A DNA stretch of 64,000 bases from Rattus norvegicus (taxonomy: Eukaryota; Chordata; Mammalia; Rodentia; Muridae): positions 21,421,064-21,485,063 of the forward strand of contig NC_086036.1 of NCBI RefSeq assembly GCF_036323735.1. The letters run 5' to 3'. This document shows, one piece after another, positions 11,576-20,895 of the stretch. Each line of letters begins with the position of its first letter. The stretch's first letter is position 1. A model generated the notes under the pieces. That model was not told where the DNA came from, did not search any database, and worked only from the letters and a program-made list of their open reading frames with translations. A program made the position numbers and the translations under genes.

Positions 11576-11935
11576 CGGTTTTGCTTTGTTTTGTGTGTGT
11601 GCTTCTACTTGTATACAGTTTCGGTTTTGCTTTGTTTTGTGTGTGTGCTTCTACTTGTATACAGTTTGGGTTTTGCTTTGTTTTGTGTGTGTGCTTCTAC
11701 TTGTATACAGTTTGGGTTTTGCTTTGTTTTGTGTGTGTGCTTCTACTTGTATACAGTTTGGGTTTTGCTTTGTTTTGTGTGTGTGCTTCTACTTGTATAC
11801 AGTTTGGGTTTTGCTTTGTTTTGTGTGTGTGCTTCTACTTGTATACAGTTTCGGTTTTGCTTTGTTTTGTGTGTGTGCTTCTACTTGTATACAGTTTGGG
11901 TTTTGTTTTCCTTTTGTGTGTTTTCCTTTCTTATC
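11576..11935 (+). repeat. 46-bp minisatellite, 7 full copies plus a degraded eighth
   Basis: Seven head-to-tail 46-bp units start at 11576, 11622, 11668, 11714, 11760, 11806 and 11852. An eighth starts at 11898 and decays after about 20 bp. Units begin 'cggttttgctttg' or 'gggttttgctttg' and end 'tgtatacagttt'. The main variation is the first base: c, c, g, g, g, g, c, g in order. Near identity among copies points to recent expansion or homogenisation. Because 46 is one more than a multiple of three and the unit contains no stop, all three plus frames stay open across the array. They encode the same Cys/Leu/Val/Phe-rich peptide period. This is not evidence of a gene. Confidence 0.97.
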
Positions 11936-12580
11936 TTTTGGAGGGTTGGTGTTTAGGTTTTGTTTTTGTTTTTAAGTAAGAACTTAAATTTGGGAAAGTG
12001 GGGAAAGGGAAAGGCCCTGGAAGGACTTGAAAGAAAGGATGACTATAATCCAAATTCATTTACATTTAAAATTGTTTTGTACAAAGTGTCCCATTCTCAC
12101 ATTAGCATTTTTCTATCTATTGTTTTCTTAAGTGATTATTATTTCTTCTCTGATGACTCTACTCACCATTTAGGGCAGCATGAATCCCTGCCTTCTCCAT
12201 GTGTGTAGTACCGTTTCTTTGTAAATTGTTTTTATCACTTTCAGTACCTGCCTACTGTTCCCCCCTGAATTATGCAGTGTACCCACTAGAACAGCTTCAG
12301 TTCTGGAAATTCAGAGTTCAGAAACCATTCAGTAGAATGAATGTTGCTTTCACTGTTGCAGATTTAGCATAAATGGGATGTACTATGCACAGATTAAAGC
12401 AAGACTACAGCAGGGGTCTTAAGCTCACATGCAAAAATAATTAAGGTATTCAAACTGAGTTTTAAAGGGATTTAAAATGGCTGTTTGAATTGAGGCAAAA
12501 TTTCAAAAATATTTCCTTATCCATCGACAATTGTGATGGCCTGGAAATCCACAGTTTTAAATATATATATTTTTAAATTC
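11936..12580. other. No gene seen; unique sequence
   Basis: Follows the minisatellite; T-rich at first, then ordinary AT-rich sequence. No exon or repeat recognised. Confidence 0.45.
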
Positions 12581-12665
12581 ATCATTCCATTCATTTACAT
12601 CTCAAATGATATCCCACTTCCTGATTACCCTCTCTACCAACCCTCTTCCCCCATCTCATTATATC
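12581..12665 (-). mobile_element. Short LINE-1 3'-end fragment, antisense
   Basis: 'cattcatttacatctcaaat' followed by 'gatatcccacttcctg' and C-rich sequence is the familiar antisense pattern of rodent L1 3' termini. Short and diverged. Confidence 0.55.
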
Positions 12666-13470
12666 CCACTTAAATACATTTTCAAGGAAGCATATGACTT
12701 CTGATAATAAAAATAAAAATTGATAAGCCTATTATTTGGGTTCTAGTTTTGGATATAAAATGTGTCCTATAAATTTCCACATTTGAAGACTTGATTGCAA
12801 GATTGGGAAATGTTTTGTCAGTTGATAAAAACTTTGATAGATACAGTCTAGCTGGAGAAAATAGTGCACTTTACCTGGGGCATAGCTTCAGAGTTCTACT
12901 CTCCCTCTGTTGACCTTTCACTTTCTGAGCTACTCGAATGTGAATAAGTAGCTTCCACAATCCTGCTGACTTGTTCTCCCCACAATCTTGTTTCTGAAAA
13001 ATCTAAACTACTTCTTCCTTTAAGTTGATGCTTGTCAGATATGTTGCAAAGGTAAGAAAGGAAAGCACATTTGAAGAGTTCTGTCAAAGAACACTCATTC
13101 AAGTATCTCTTAAAGGTTATCTAATAGTGGTCCAGGTATAGCTGTTCTCATTTTCTTCATCCACTCCCAAGATGGACAGAATCCAAGTTTCCCAGATGAG
13201 CTGTACCCTAAGATGTTCTGATGAAACCCAAAACTTAAAACAAATCTAAAGTTAAGAAGCTCTATGGGGAGTTTCTTCTGGGAAACTAAGGAAAACAGGC
13301 TCCAGTTTTCTAGCTAGTCAGAATACTATTACCCAAAACTCTTCAGGGTGAATAAGGAGCAGTGCTCAGTGGGATTTAGGTTCTCAGAGTATGCCTGAAT
13401 TCAAATCCATGGTCACCTTTTCCTCTTGTATTTAAAAAAAAAGCCATGACTCGGTTTTCTCCTACTGTGT
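12666..13470. other. No gene seen; unique sequence
   Basis: No supported repeat or exon. Confidence 0.45.
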
Positions 13471-13485
13471 GATAACTCTCATTTT

Positions 13486-13573
13486 TTTTTCTTTTTTTCG
13501 GAGCTGGGAACCGAACCCAGGGCCTTGCGCTTCCTAGGCAAGCGCTCTACCACTGAGCTAAATCCCCAGCCCC
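13486..13573 (-). mobile_element. ID element (SINE), near-consensus, with target-site duplication
   Basis: A rat ID SINE in reverse orientation. The RNA polymerase III A box (tagctcagtggtagagcg in sense) and B box (gggttcggttcccagc in sense) are intact. The A-rich tail appears as the T-rich run at 13486-13498. A perfect 15-bp duplication 'gataactctcatttt' flanks it at 13471-13485 and 13574-13588. High identity to the consensus implies a recent insertion, which might be polymorphic among rats. Confidence 0.97.
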
Positions 13574-13588
13574 GATAACTCTCATTTT

Positions 13589-14375
13589 ATTCCACCCATT
13601 TTTCCTGATGCAGCCAAGAACTTCTTAGCCTCACACATGGATTTTCATGCTTTGCCTGGTTCCTATCTGGATTATGACTACTTTGTGAAGACCTATTGTA
13701 GAGGAGAAAGCAGATACATCTTCTTGATACTGTTCTATCTCTCTTCAGTCTTTCTGTGTCAGATCTAAGTTCTTGGAAGCTATTCTACAAAGCTTTCAAA
13801 CTCTCGGTTGACTCATCCTTTCAGGATTGGTGACTAGAACACAGCCCTTGGCTATAAAACATAAAAGTACAGAGATACAGAGAAATTTGAGTTTCTGGAA
13901 TGTGTCCTACTAAACTCAGGTTTATGATTGACTTGTCTTCATTTGTGCCTTATCTAGTTCCAGAAGCTTTAGGCATGACTGATCTTCAGAATTCATATTA
14001 GCAAGAACATGGGATAACATTCCAGGGTAATGGGATATTCTGGGTACCTTATAGAATCAGCAAACAGCTTTTCTTTCCAGATCACTGTATCTAAGCATTC
14101 TAAATTCTCTAAATTCTCTAGCTATACCACATTGTAAGACTGAATGACTATGGTCCAAACCTGCATATGAAGATAATTAGTTTTAGATGAAAGGCTGCCT
14201 GATTCTCGAAATCCTTTAATTGCTGCAGACCTGGCAGAGTTTAAACTGTTCAAGTGTGCTGCCCCAAGTTCTATTCAAAGGACTCACCTGAGCATCTCAG
14301 TACTGTGGTGTGAGGTGTTTCTAGCGGTTTCCCATAAAAGTTCTAGAAAGTATTCTTTTGCATCAAGAGGTCTAA
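13589..14375. other. No gene seen; unique sequence
   Basis: No supported repeat or exon apart from a small tandem of 'ctaaattct' units near 14098-14120. Confidence 0.45.
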
Positions 14376-14405
14376 ACTAATTTAAAAAGATGAGGGTACC
14401 TATGT
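14376..14405 (+). repeat. 30-bp direct repeat, left copy
   Basis: Identical to 14941-14970. It starts 'actaatttaaaaag' and ends 'gtacctatgt'. The two copies enclose the LTR-like element plus 15 extra bases on its left. Confidence 0.95.
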
Positions 14406-14420
14406 TTATAAGTCAAGACA

Positions 14421-14941
14421 GTGTTGTAGTGGGTGGGCCTGATGCTGCTTGTATTCTAATGCAAATTTGGGTCCCCCAAATGGTTGCCTCATAGAGGAGA
14501 GAATCTGTACATACATTCAAGCTAAGTAAACCTGCTCCCAGTTATTGTGATTGGTAAAGAGTGCAACAGCCAATAGTTGGGCAGAAGAGACATAGTGGAG
14601 TTTAGGTTTCCCAGGTTTGGGGTCTAGGTGGAGAGGAATGAATGTGCAGGAGAGAAAAACAGAGAGTTGTCACGGGTTAACATGGGAAACATCACCATGT
14701 GGGTTCCCAATTGGAGTTAAGAACAGCCTAGATGGAACACAGTAAATAGTAAGGGGTAACTTGGGGATATCAATAGGAAAGTAGATTCTAACAGCATGGA
14801 GAGAAGGCAGCTGCCCAGAGATTGTACTGCATAAGGCTTATTGTAAATATAAAGGCTGTGAGTGTGTCTTTCATCCAAGAACTCAATAACACAAGGCAGG
14901 GTAGCAGCCCCAGCCCAGGATTTTAATAATTTCCTACTACA
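14421..14941 (+). mobile_element. Solo LTR of an endogenous retrovirus (ERVK/RMER17-like)
   Basis: About 520 bp starting TGTTGTAG and ending CTACTACA, matching the TG...CA inverted ends of retroviral LTRs. Promoter-like motifs are visible: inverted CCAAT at 14549-14555, CCAAT at 14570-14574, and TATAAAG at 14848-14854 about 90 bp from the right end. No gag, pol or env sequence is adjacent, so it is a solo LTR. It resembles rodent RMER17-class LTRs ('gccaatagttgggcagaag' block), but the subfamily is from memory. No 4-6 bp duplication directly abuts it. Confidence 0.65.
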
Positions 14942-14970
14942 CTAATTTAAAAAGATGAGGGTACCTATGT
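14941..14970 (+). repeat. 30-bp direct repeat, right copy
   Basis: Exact copy of 14376-14405. Its first base coincides with the last base of the LTR-like element. Confidence 0.95.
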
Positions 14971-15610
14971 ATCCCATGGTGAGATGAATGTCAGACTGAC
15001 AACCATGCTTACCTCAGATTCATCTAAATTATGAGATATACATCAGCTGAATAGAGCTTGACTCAAATTGATCAAACTGACTAAAATGTGTCTCTGAAAA
15101 AGAAGATTTTATGCAACTTGTTTCTTAATCATGCAATGAATTCTTACTTTATTTCAATCCTAGGGTTTGAAAAGTTTCCAAATACCTATAAATCATAAAT
15201 TTTCTCAGAAATACCTCTCCTTGAAGAAAACAAACTATGTAGCTAAGTGGTCCTGGTGTGTCATTCCCAGTTGTTTGCCCAAAAAAATGCTTCTGAGAGT
15301 ACACATGTTCAGAACTCAGTTGTATCATTTTTATGCATGTCAGTGAGCATCTGGAAATTAACTTTGGATCAAGCGTCAACAGAGATATTGGCAATGATTG
15401 TCTACCTGAAAAACTTAACAAAAACAATAAAATCACGGGGAGTCTTTCTATCTTTTGGGGATACATGAAGAAATAATTTTATGTATAATTCATGTGAGTG
15501 TGTACGTGTGAACATATTGCCGATGCATCATTTTTTACATTTGCAAATTACTTATTCTTATTCTTCCAAATGATTTCTACCTTTTTACCTACTTCCCTTC
15601 ATCTTTTACC
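14971..15610. other. No gene seen; unique AT-rich sequence
   Basis: Overlapping ORFs of 73 and 105 codons on opposite strands near 15149-15468 show no recognisable motif. Confidence 0.45.
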
Positions 15611-15695
15611 TTTTGCTCTTCAGATAGATTTGAACCTTTGATCCCCATGTCTCAGTCTTGTGGAGTCCTGGCACTACAGCACGTACTATCATATA
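15611..15695 (-). mobile_element. Old B1/proto-B1-like SINE fragment, antisense
   Basis: 'tttgaacctttgatcc' followed by 'tctcagtcttgtggagtcct' and 'ggcactacagcac' matches the antisense pattern of 7SL-derived SINEs (tgatcc...cctcag...gagtgctgggattacaggc). Heavily diverged. Confidence 0.5.
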
Positions 15696-17276
15696 TAGTC
15701 ATATGAGTTACCTTTTTCTTGACACCTTCTCTTGATTTCATGTGATACTAGCAGTCAAGAAGATAACAGAGGTAACAGAAGTTTAAGTGATATATATCCA
15801 ATGTAGGGCATGTAATGGTTTCATTGGACAGAAAATTCCCAAAATCCTAGAAGTTAAACTCCATACTAGTAAAACATAGAATAGTTTCTGATTTTTATTA
15901 GTTTGAGTTCTTAGAAAAAGATAAGGAAAAATGGATTATTTATCAAACTTACATGGGAACTGGCCAAACTGCTGCTTTTGTCTTCCTCTTCACCTACTAT
16001 CACTGATTTATTCTTGCGTGCAAAACACTCACATTGCTAATGAAGCAGTACAGTGGAAAAAGTCAGGGAATTTTGTTTGTTTGTTAATTTACCTTTCATT
16101 TCATCATTTCTGCCCATCCCTGATGAATGCATCATGAAAGATGTATTATCAATGTATTATTAAATATGTCTCAAGCTCTTTTCGTGTGCCCAAAATTTTG
16201 GAGATATGCTGCATCATGGTGAATAAAAGTAAGCATAAGACAAGGTCCTTTTGAAACAGGGAATAAGCTCGCTCTATTTCAGAGTGTCCCTGTGGATCTG
16301 AGATGAGCTGACAGGGTATATCACCTAGAGGGAGGGATCTAGGGAAGCAACAGAACTGGAGGGGACAGCACAGAGCCACAGGGTTCCAGGGCCTGCTCCT
16401 CACAGAAAGAGTATCTAGTGATAGCAGTGGAGTTGGTATCACTGGGGAAGACCTGAGAAACAGTGCACTACATCAAGAACAAAGGGCAAGGCAAGGTGAG
16501 ATGGAAAAGGAGAGAATGGGAAATGAGAGCTGAGGCTGCAATGATCAAAAGCAAGTGGGAATGTTCTCACAAACTGGGTCAAGACCAACTGTTCAGAGCG
16601 AAGGCTGTGAACAGCAAGAGAGAGCCCGGGTCCTCCTTTCATGCCATGCCCAGTGTGCAGCCCTGATGTGAGCACAGAGGCTCACAGAGACCATCAAGGG
16701 TTGACACACAGCAAAGTTGCACAGTATGCTTATGAAGCAGACTTTATTACAGAACATATAACTGTCCTACATGTTGAAGCACTTTATGTTTTTACTAAAT
16801 AATTTTCCATCAGTTTGATACATGTGTGTCTTTAGTACGAAAAAAAATACTGTAATGGCAAGGAGACAATTAGAAGATCTGTGTCAATTCTGTGTCTTGT
16901 CTGTGGCAATTCTGCCATGAAAGTTTGCCTAATAATCAGACATCATGCTTTCATGAGTAACTCACTGTGTCACTGCATTTTTTATTCTTATGTACCCATT
17001 TGGCTATATACACTGGGACTTACAATTTACATGGCTAACTGATGGATGTCTGTCATTCACAATTAGGGTTTTCAGAAATTGTATCAGAAATATTTCTGCA
17101 TTTAAAGACCTAGCTCCCCAATCCTATCACTAAAAAGTCCATATCACATCTAATAAGCCCTGGGATTACTGGCATGCATGTCTTTCTTCAAAAGCTGGCC
17201 CCATATGAGGATGCTTACATGTCAGCATCAAATTATCTATGCTCCTGAGTGTTTCTGTTAGATTATAAACACTCTT
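15696..17276. other. No gene seen; unique sequence
   Basis: No supported exon. The segment at 16439-16675 is somewhat GC- and purine-rich with opposing ORFs of 67-78 codons, but has no motif or splice context. Confidence 0.45.
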
Positions 17277-17405
17277 GGGGCCAGGTTGTGGTGTCACAGG
17301 ACTTTAATCCCAGTACTCTGAAAGAAGAAGCAGGCAGGTCTCTGTGAATTTAAGGCCAGCCTGATTTACAGAGTGAGCTCCAGGACATCCAGGATTGAAA
17401 CATGG
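17277..17405 (+). mobile_element. B1 SINE
   Basis: Follows the B1 order: 'ggccaggttgtggtgtcac', 'ctttaatcccagtactc', 'caggcaggtctctgtg', 'aaggccagcctgatttacag', 'gagctccaggacatccagg'. Derived from 7SL RNA. The tail has diverged and the following 250 bp are not clearly B1. Confidence 0.9.
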
Positions 17406-17654
17406 CCACCAGGCTACAAAATTACCTCAAGCGTTGCAGAAGTGAGGGTCTCAAGGCTACATTGACCAGGCAATGAATACCCAGAACAGTCAGGGAGCAG
17501 TCCCTTACTCCTGCTGACCACAATGAGATTTTGGGGCTTGGGACACATCTCTACCTCACTCTTTCTCAGTGCTGCAAGTCTAAATAACAAAAACCAAACC
17601 AAACCAAACCAAACAAACAAAATATTCCTAGGATGAAGAGTTGGAGCCGTGGGT
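17406..17654. other. Spacer with (AACCA)n run
   Basis: An A/C-rich pentamer run lies at about 17588-17622 and could be the tail of a SINE. The rest is unassigned. Confidence 0.5.
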
Positions 17655-17904
17655 AGGACAGCTTTGATACACAAGCATGAGGGCCTGCATGTGGATTGAG
17701 AGTATACATGTAAGATGCCAGGCCTGTATCTGTAACATCAGTGCTTATACAGGGAACTCAGGAGGTTCCATCATTGGAGTTTCCTGGTTACCACCCAAAC
17801 TGGAGGACCAATAATAGGTCCATATCAAAATAGGCAGAATGACAGAGCAAGATACTAAACATTCTTCTGTGGTCTCCACTCACATACTTGTGAAAACTTA
17901 CATA
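17655..17904 (+). mobile_element. B4 / ID_B1-type SINE, diverged
   Basis: Recalled B4 landmarks appear in order: 'acacaagcatgagggcctg', 'agatgccaggcctgtatctg', 'taacatcagtgcttatac', 'ctcaggaggttcc', 'gacagagcaagatac', 'ctgtggtctccactcacat'. B4 is a fusion of ID-like and B1-like parts. This one runs straight into a (TA)n microsatellite. Confidence 0.7.
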
Positions 17905-17945
17905 ATATATATATATGTATATATATATATGTATATATATATATC
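17905..17945 (+). repeat. (TA)n microsatellite with regular 'gtatatatat' phasing
   Basis: An alternating TA run interrupted by G about every 14 bases, at the 3' end of the B4 element. Confidence 0.95.
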
Positions 17946-18884
17946 ACACTTTTGCAATTTATTGTAATCAATGTACAAAATTAAGTGAATAATTATATCA
18001 GAAAGATTCTCCTGTATGAAAGGCAACCTAATGTTCTGTTTATTAAGGAGACTCTAAAGGATCATAAAAGACTATTAGCAGGGGAGAGGCCACACATCTT
18101 CCATCACAGAGAATACAACCAACACAAGCATTATACAGTCTCCAGGGCATTAAATTGAATGGGTCTTATAAAATTACTCTTTCAATACCACTCTTCCATA
18201 GAACGACAAAATGTATGCATGAAGAGTTAAATAATAATTTGAGTAAATAGGATGAGCAATGAATGTAACAGTATATGATTAATTAGGCAAGGAGGCCCAT
18301 AAGCACTGACTCCTGTCCTCTAGAGGAGAGATTAATCAGGAGAGAAGTGAGCTGCAAAGGTTTACTGGAGTGTATAGTATAGGCAAGGGTCTGTAAAAAT
18401 GGGTAAAATTATAAAAATGTAGTGGGGGAAAAAAGCATTTGGAAAGGGGGAGAACACGAAAAGGCAAGAATAAGGTACAGAATTGCTTATAAAGGAAATG
18501 AGGACAGGCAGGCTTCTGGGAGGGAGACAAGAAAGAATAACAAAATATGGTCTAGATACTTTATGTACATATATGAAAATGTCACAATGAAACCCATTAT
18601 TATGTCCAACTCAAATGTTTTAATAAGAAACATTATAAAAGTGACTATTCTTTTTCCCTAAGATAGTTAAAGTGGTGTCTTTAAAATATGAAAGTTGCTC
18701 CCTACATGTAAATATCACTTTGTAGATATTAGATATCTCTAATTAATATCATTCATGATAAATATCATAATGAGCAGGTTTTAGCATCTCCTCTCATTCC
18801 TTTTTCCAATATGAACCCCTTCTCCAATCTCCCCACTTTCCAAGGAATTAGTCTATTTAATTAGTTTTAAGTTTTTTAAATTAT
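17946..18884. other. No gene seen; unique sequence
   Basis: AT-rich; no exon or repeat recognised. Confidence 0.45.
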
Positions 18885-19063
18885 TTATTATTTATTTAAA
18901 ATATATGAGTACAGTATAGCTAGCTGTCTTCAGACACACCAGAAGAGATCATTGGATCCCATTACAGATGGTTGTGAGCCACAATGTGGTTTTTAGGAAT
19001 TGAACTCAGGACCTCTAGGAGAGCAGTCAGTGCTCTTTATCACTGAGCCATCTCTCCTAACCC
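18885..19063 (-). mobile_element. B2 SINE
   Basis: Antisense B2: 'gctgtcttcagacacaccag', 'cccattacagatggttgtg', 'tgaactcaggacctct', 'gagcagtcagtgctctt', 'tcactgagccatctctcc'. In sense it starts with the tRNA-derived head at 19063 and ends in the A-rich tail near 18885. Polymerase III boxes are recognisable but mutated. Confidence 0.95.
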
Positions 19064-19094
19064 AGTTGTTGTTGTTGTTGTTTGTTTTGTTTTG

Positions 19095-19725
19095 TTGAAT
19101 TATTGTAGCTCAGTAGTACAACTTGAGACTGTAGTGGTGATAATTCAACAAGTTTTTTTTATTATTATTCAGGAGATAATTCTATAATTATTATTATTAT
19201 TATTAATTATTATTATTATTCAGGATTGCTTTTTAACTATCCTGTATTGTTTGGGTTTCCATATGAACTTGCAGATTGCTTTTAACAATTTCTGTAAAGA
19301 AGTGCATTGGGATTTTTGATGGTAATTGCACTGAATTAGGAAAATGCTTTCGGTAGGATGGCAATGTCCACAATATTAATCTTGCCAATGCCTGAGCAGG
19401 GGATATCTTTCCATCTCCTGGTATCTTAAATTTGTTTCTTCAGTGTCTTGAAGTGTCTATTATTCAGGTCTTTCATCTACTTGGCTAGAGTTATATACAT
19501 TTGATGCTATTATATAGGTACTGTTTCTCATACTTCTCAACTCTGTCATTTGTATCCTGATAATTTGTTTAATAGTTTATAAGCTGTAGATATTTCCTAG
19601 AGTTTCCTGGTAGAAATTTTTAAGTTCTTTTATATATAAAATGCGATGTTCTGCAAATAAAGCCACTTTGTTTCTTTCTTTTCTATTTGTGTCCTTTTTA
19701 TCTCCTTTGAGATTTTTGTTGTTTG
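19095..19725 (-). mobile_element. LINE-1 ORF2 fragment, antisense (inverted 5' part of an L1)
   Basis: Antisense reverse-transcriptase region. The plus strand reads 'gcagattgcttttaac', 'gggatttttgatggtaattg', 'ggatggcaatgtccacaata', 'ttaatcttgccaatgcctg' and so on, parallel to the L1 at 1-260 but more diverged. An ATT microsatellite lies at about 19160-19220. It is followed directly by sense ORF2 sequence from farther downstream in the element, the geometry expected of a twin-primed (5'-inverted) L1. Confidence 0.8.
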
Positions 19726-19789
19726 GTTTTGGATTTTGGTTTTCGTTTTGGTTTTGGTTTTCCTTATTGCTCATCTTAACATGAAAACA

Positions 19790-20200
19790 AAGACATTGTT
19801 CAATAGAATTTGTTTAGATACAGCTATAAGTCCATATATCTATGAACATCTGATTTTTACACACACACACGGGGGGGGAGAGAGATGGGGGGTGGGAAGG
19901 GAAGAAGGGAGAGAGGGAGGGAGGGAAAGAGGGAGGGAGGGAGAGAGGGAGGGAAGGAGGGTGGGAGGGAGGGAGAGAGGGAGGGAAGGAGAGAGAACCA
20001 AAAATGCACACTGGAGAAAAGAAAACATCTTCAACAAATGGTGCTGGTCAAAATGGGTGTCTGCATGTAGAAGAATACAAATAGATTCATATTTATCACC
20101 TTGAACAAAGCAAAACCCCAAATGGATCAAGGACCTCCATATAAAAGGAAGTATGTATTATTGGATAAAAATAGACACAGCATTCATGATTTTAACTTTA
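19790..20200 (+). mobile_element. LINE-1 ORF2 C-terminal fragment, sense, interrupted by a simple repeat
   Basis: Sense L1 ORF2: 'gtccatatatctatgaacat' then 'ctgatttttaca' matches the block before FNKWCW. After the simple repeat it resumes with 'catcttcaacaaatggtgct' (encoding FNKWCW) and 'tggatcaaggacctccatat' (encoding WIKDLH). The (AC)n(GGGA)n tract at 19860-19995 sits between these two blocks, where consensus L1 has only a few codons. The simple repeat therefore arose or inserted inside the element. Confidence 0.8.
19860..19995 (+). repeat. (AC)n followed by a (GGGA)n G-rich tract
   Basis: A short AC run, then about 120 bp of GGGA/GAGA with many G-triplets separated by one to a few bases. 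Strong G-quadruplex potential on the plus strand. The Pro/Ser-rich ORFs on the minus strand are repeat artefacts. Confidence 0.97.
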
Positions 20201-20636
20201 CCACTCAAACTGAAGGTGACACACTAAGAATAATAACATATAATGAATTCAGACTCTGAAAGCAATTTTCATCATTGATTTATGAAATCAGACTAATTTA
20301 CGAATGCCATAGTCAGTGGAAGGTGGAATGGGAGTCTGTGTACCTTGAGGTGGGCATGGGTATGTGTTTTTCCAAAGATAAGCAGAAATAAGTTTCTATC
20401 CTAGAAGCTTCATCATATATGACTAACACTGTCTAAGGAATATGAGTTCAAATATACTCAATGACAACTGAAAGATAAAAATATTTCTATGTATATTCTT
20501 TTATTCATGAAAAGATACGTGTCACTGTAAATCACTTTCATACTCTTATTATTAGGAATCCCACAAAGACTCTGAGTTAAAAGCTATAACATATAGGGAA
20601 AGGACATGGTGCAAACCCTAGCAGCTATTCCTAGGA
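20201..20636. other. No gene seen
   Basis: Lies between L1 ORF2 sequence and an L1 3' UTR but is not clearly L1. It could be decayed L1 3' UTR. Confidence 0.4.
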
Positions 20637-20638
20637 TT

Positions 20639-20684
20639 CTTTTTATCCTATTGGGATAAAAAGGCTGATAAAAAGCCCAATAGG
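20639..20684 (+). repeat. Overlapping inverted repeats (two alternative hairpins)
   Basis: 'ctttttatcc' (20639-20648) pairs perfectly with 'ggataaaaag' (20654-20663) across a 5-base loop. 'cctattggg' (20647-20655) pairs perfectly with 'cccaatagg' (20676-20684). The two share bases 20647-20655, so they exclude each other. Confidence 0.9.
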
Positions 20685-20689
20685 GATTT

Positions 20690-20895
20690 TGCCTTCTGTT
20701 ATTGTATCTTGTTTTGTAATGTTTGGTTGGCATTTCTTACTGGTCTGCTCTTTTCTGAAGGGAGAGAAACAGTGAGTAGATCTGGGGAAGACAGAGGTGG
20801 GGGAAGAGCTTGGAAGAGTGGAAGGATGGGAAACTGTGGCTGTGTGGTACCGCATGGGAAAAAATCTATTTTCAAAAGTAAAAGGAATTATTTTT
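20690..20895 (+). mobile_element. LINE-1 3' end (L1_Mur-like)
   Basis: 'tattgtatcttgttttgtaa', then the 'gagagaaacagtgagtagat' block, a G-rich block with 'ggaagagtggaaggatggga', and 'gggaaaaaatctattttca'. This follows the terminal part of murid L1 3' UTRs (usually '...gagaaaaatctattttcaataaaag'). It may belong to the same insertion as the sense ORF2 fragment at 19790. Confidence 0.65.

Noticed and set aside
11535..11979. Three overlapping ORFs of 121-146 codons encoding a Cys-rich hydrophobic repeat
   Set aside because: They are the same 46-bp minisatellite read in three frames. No promoter, splice signal or independent codon bias.
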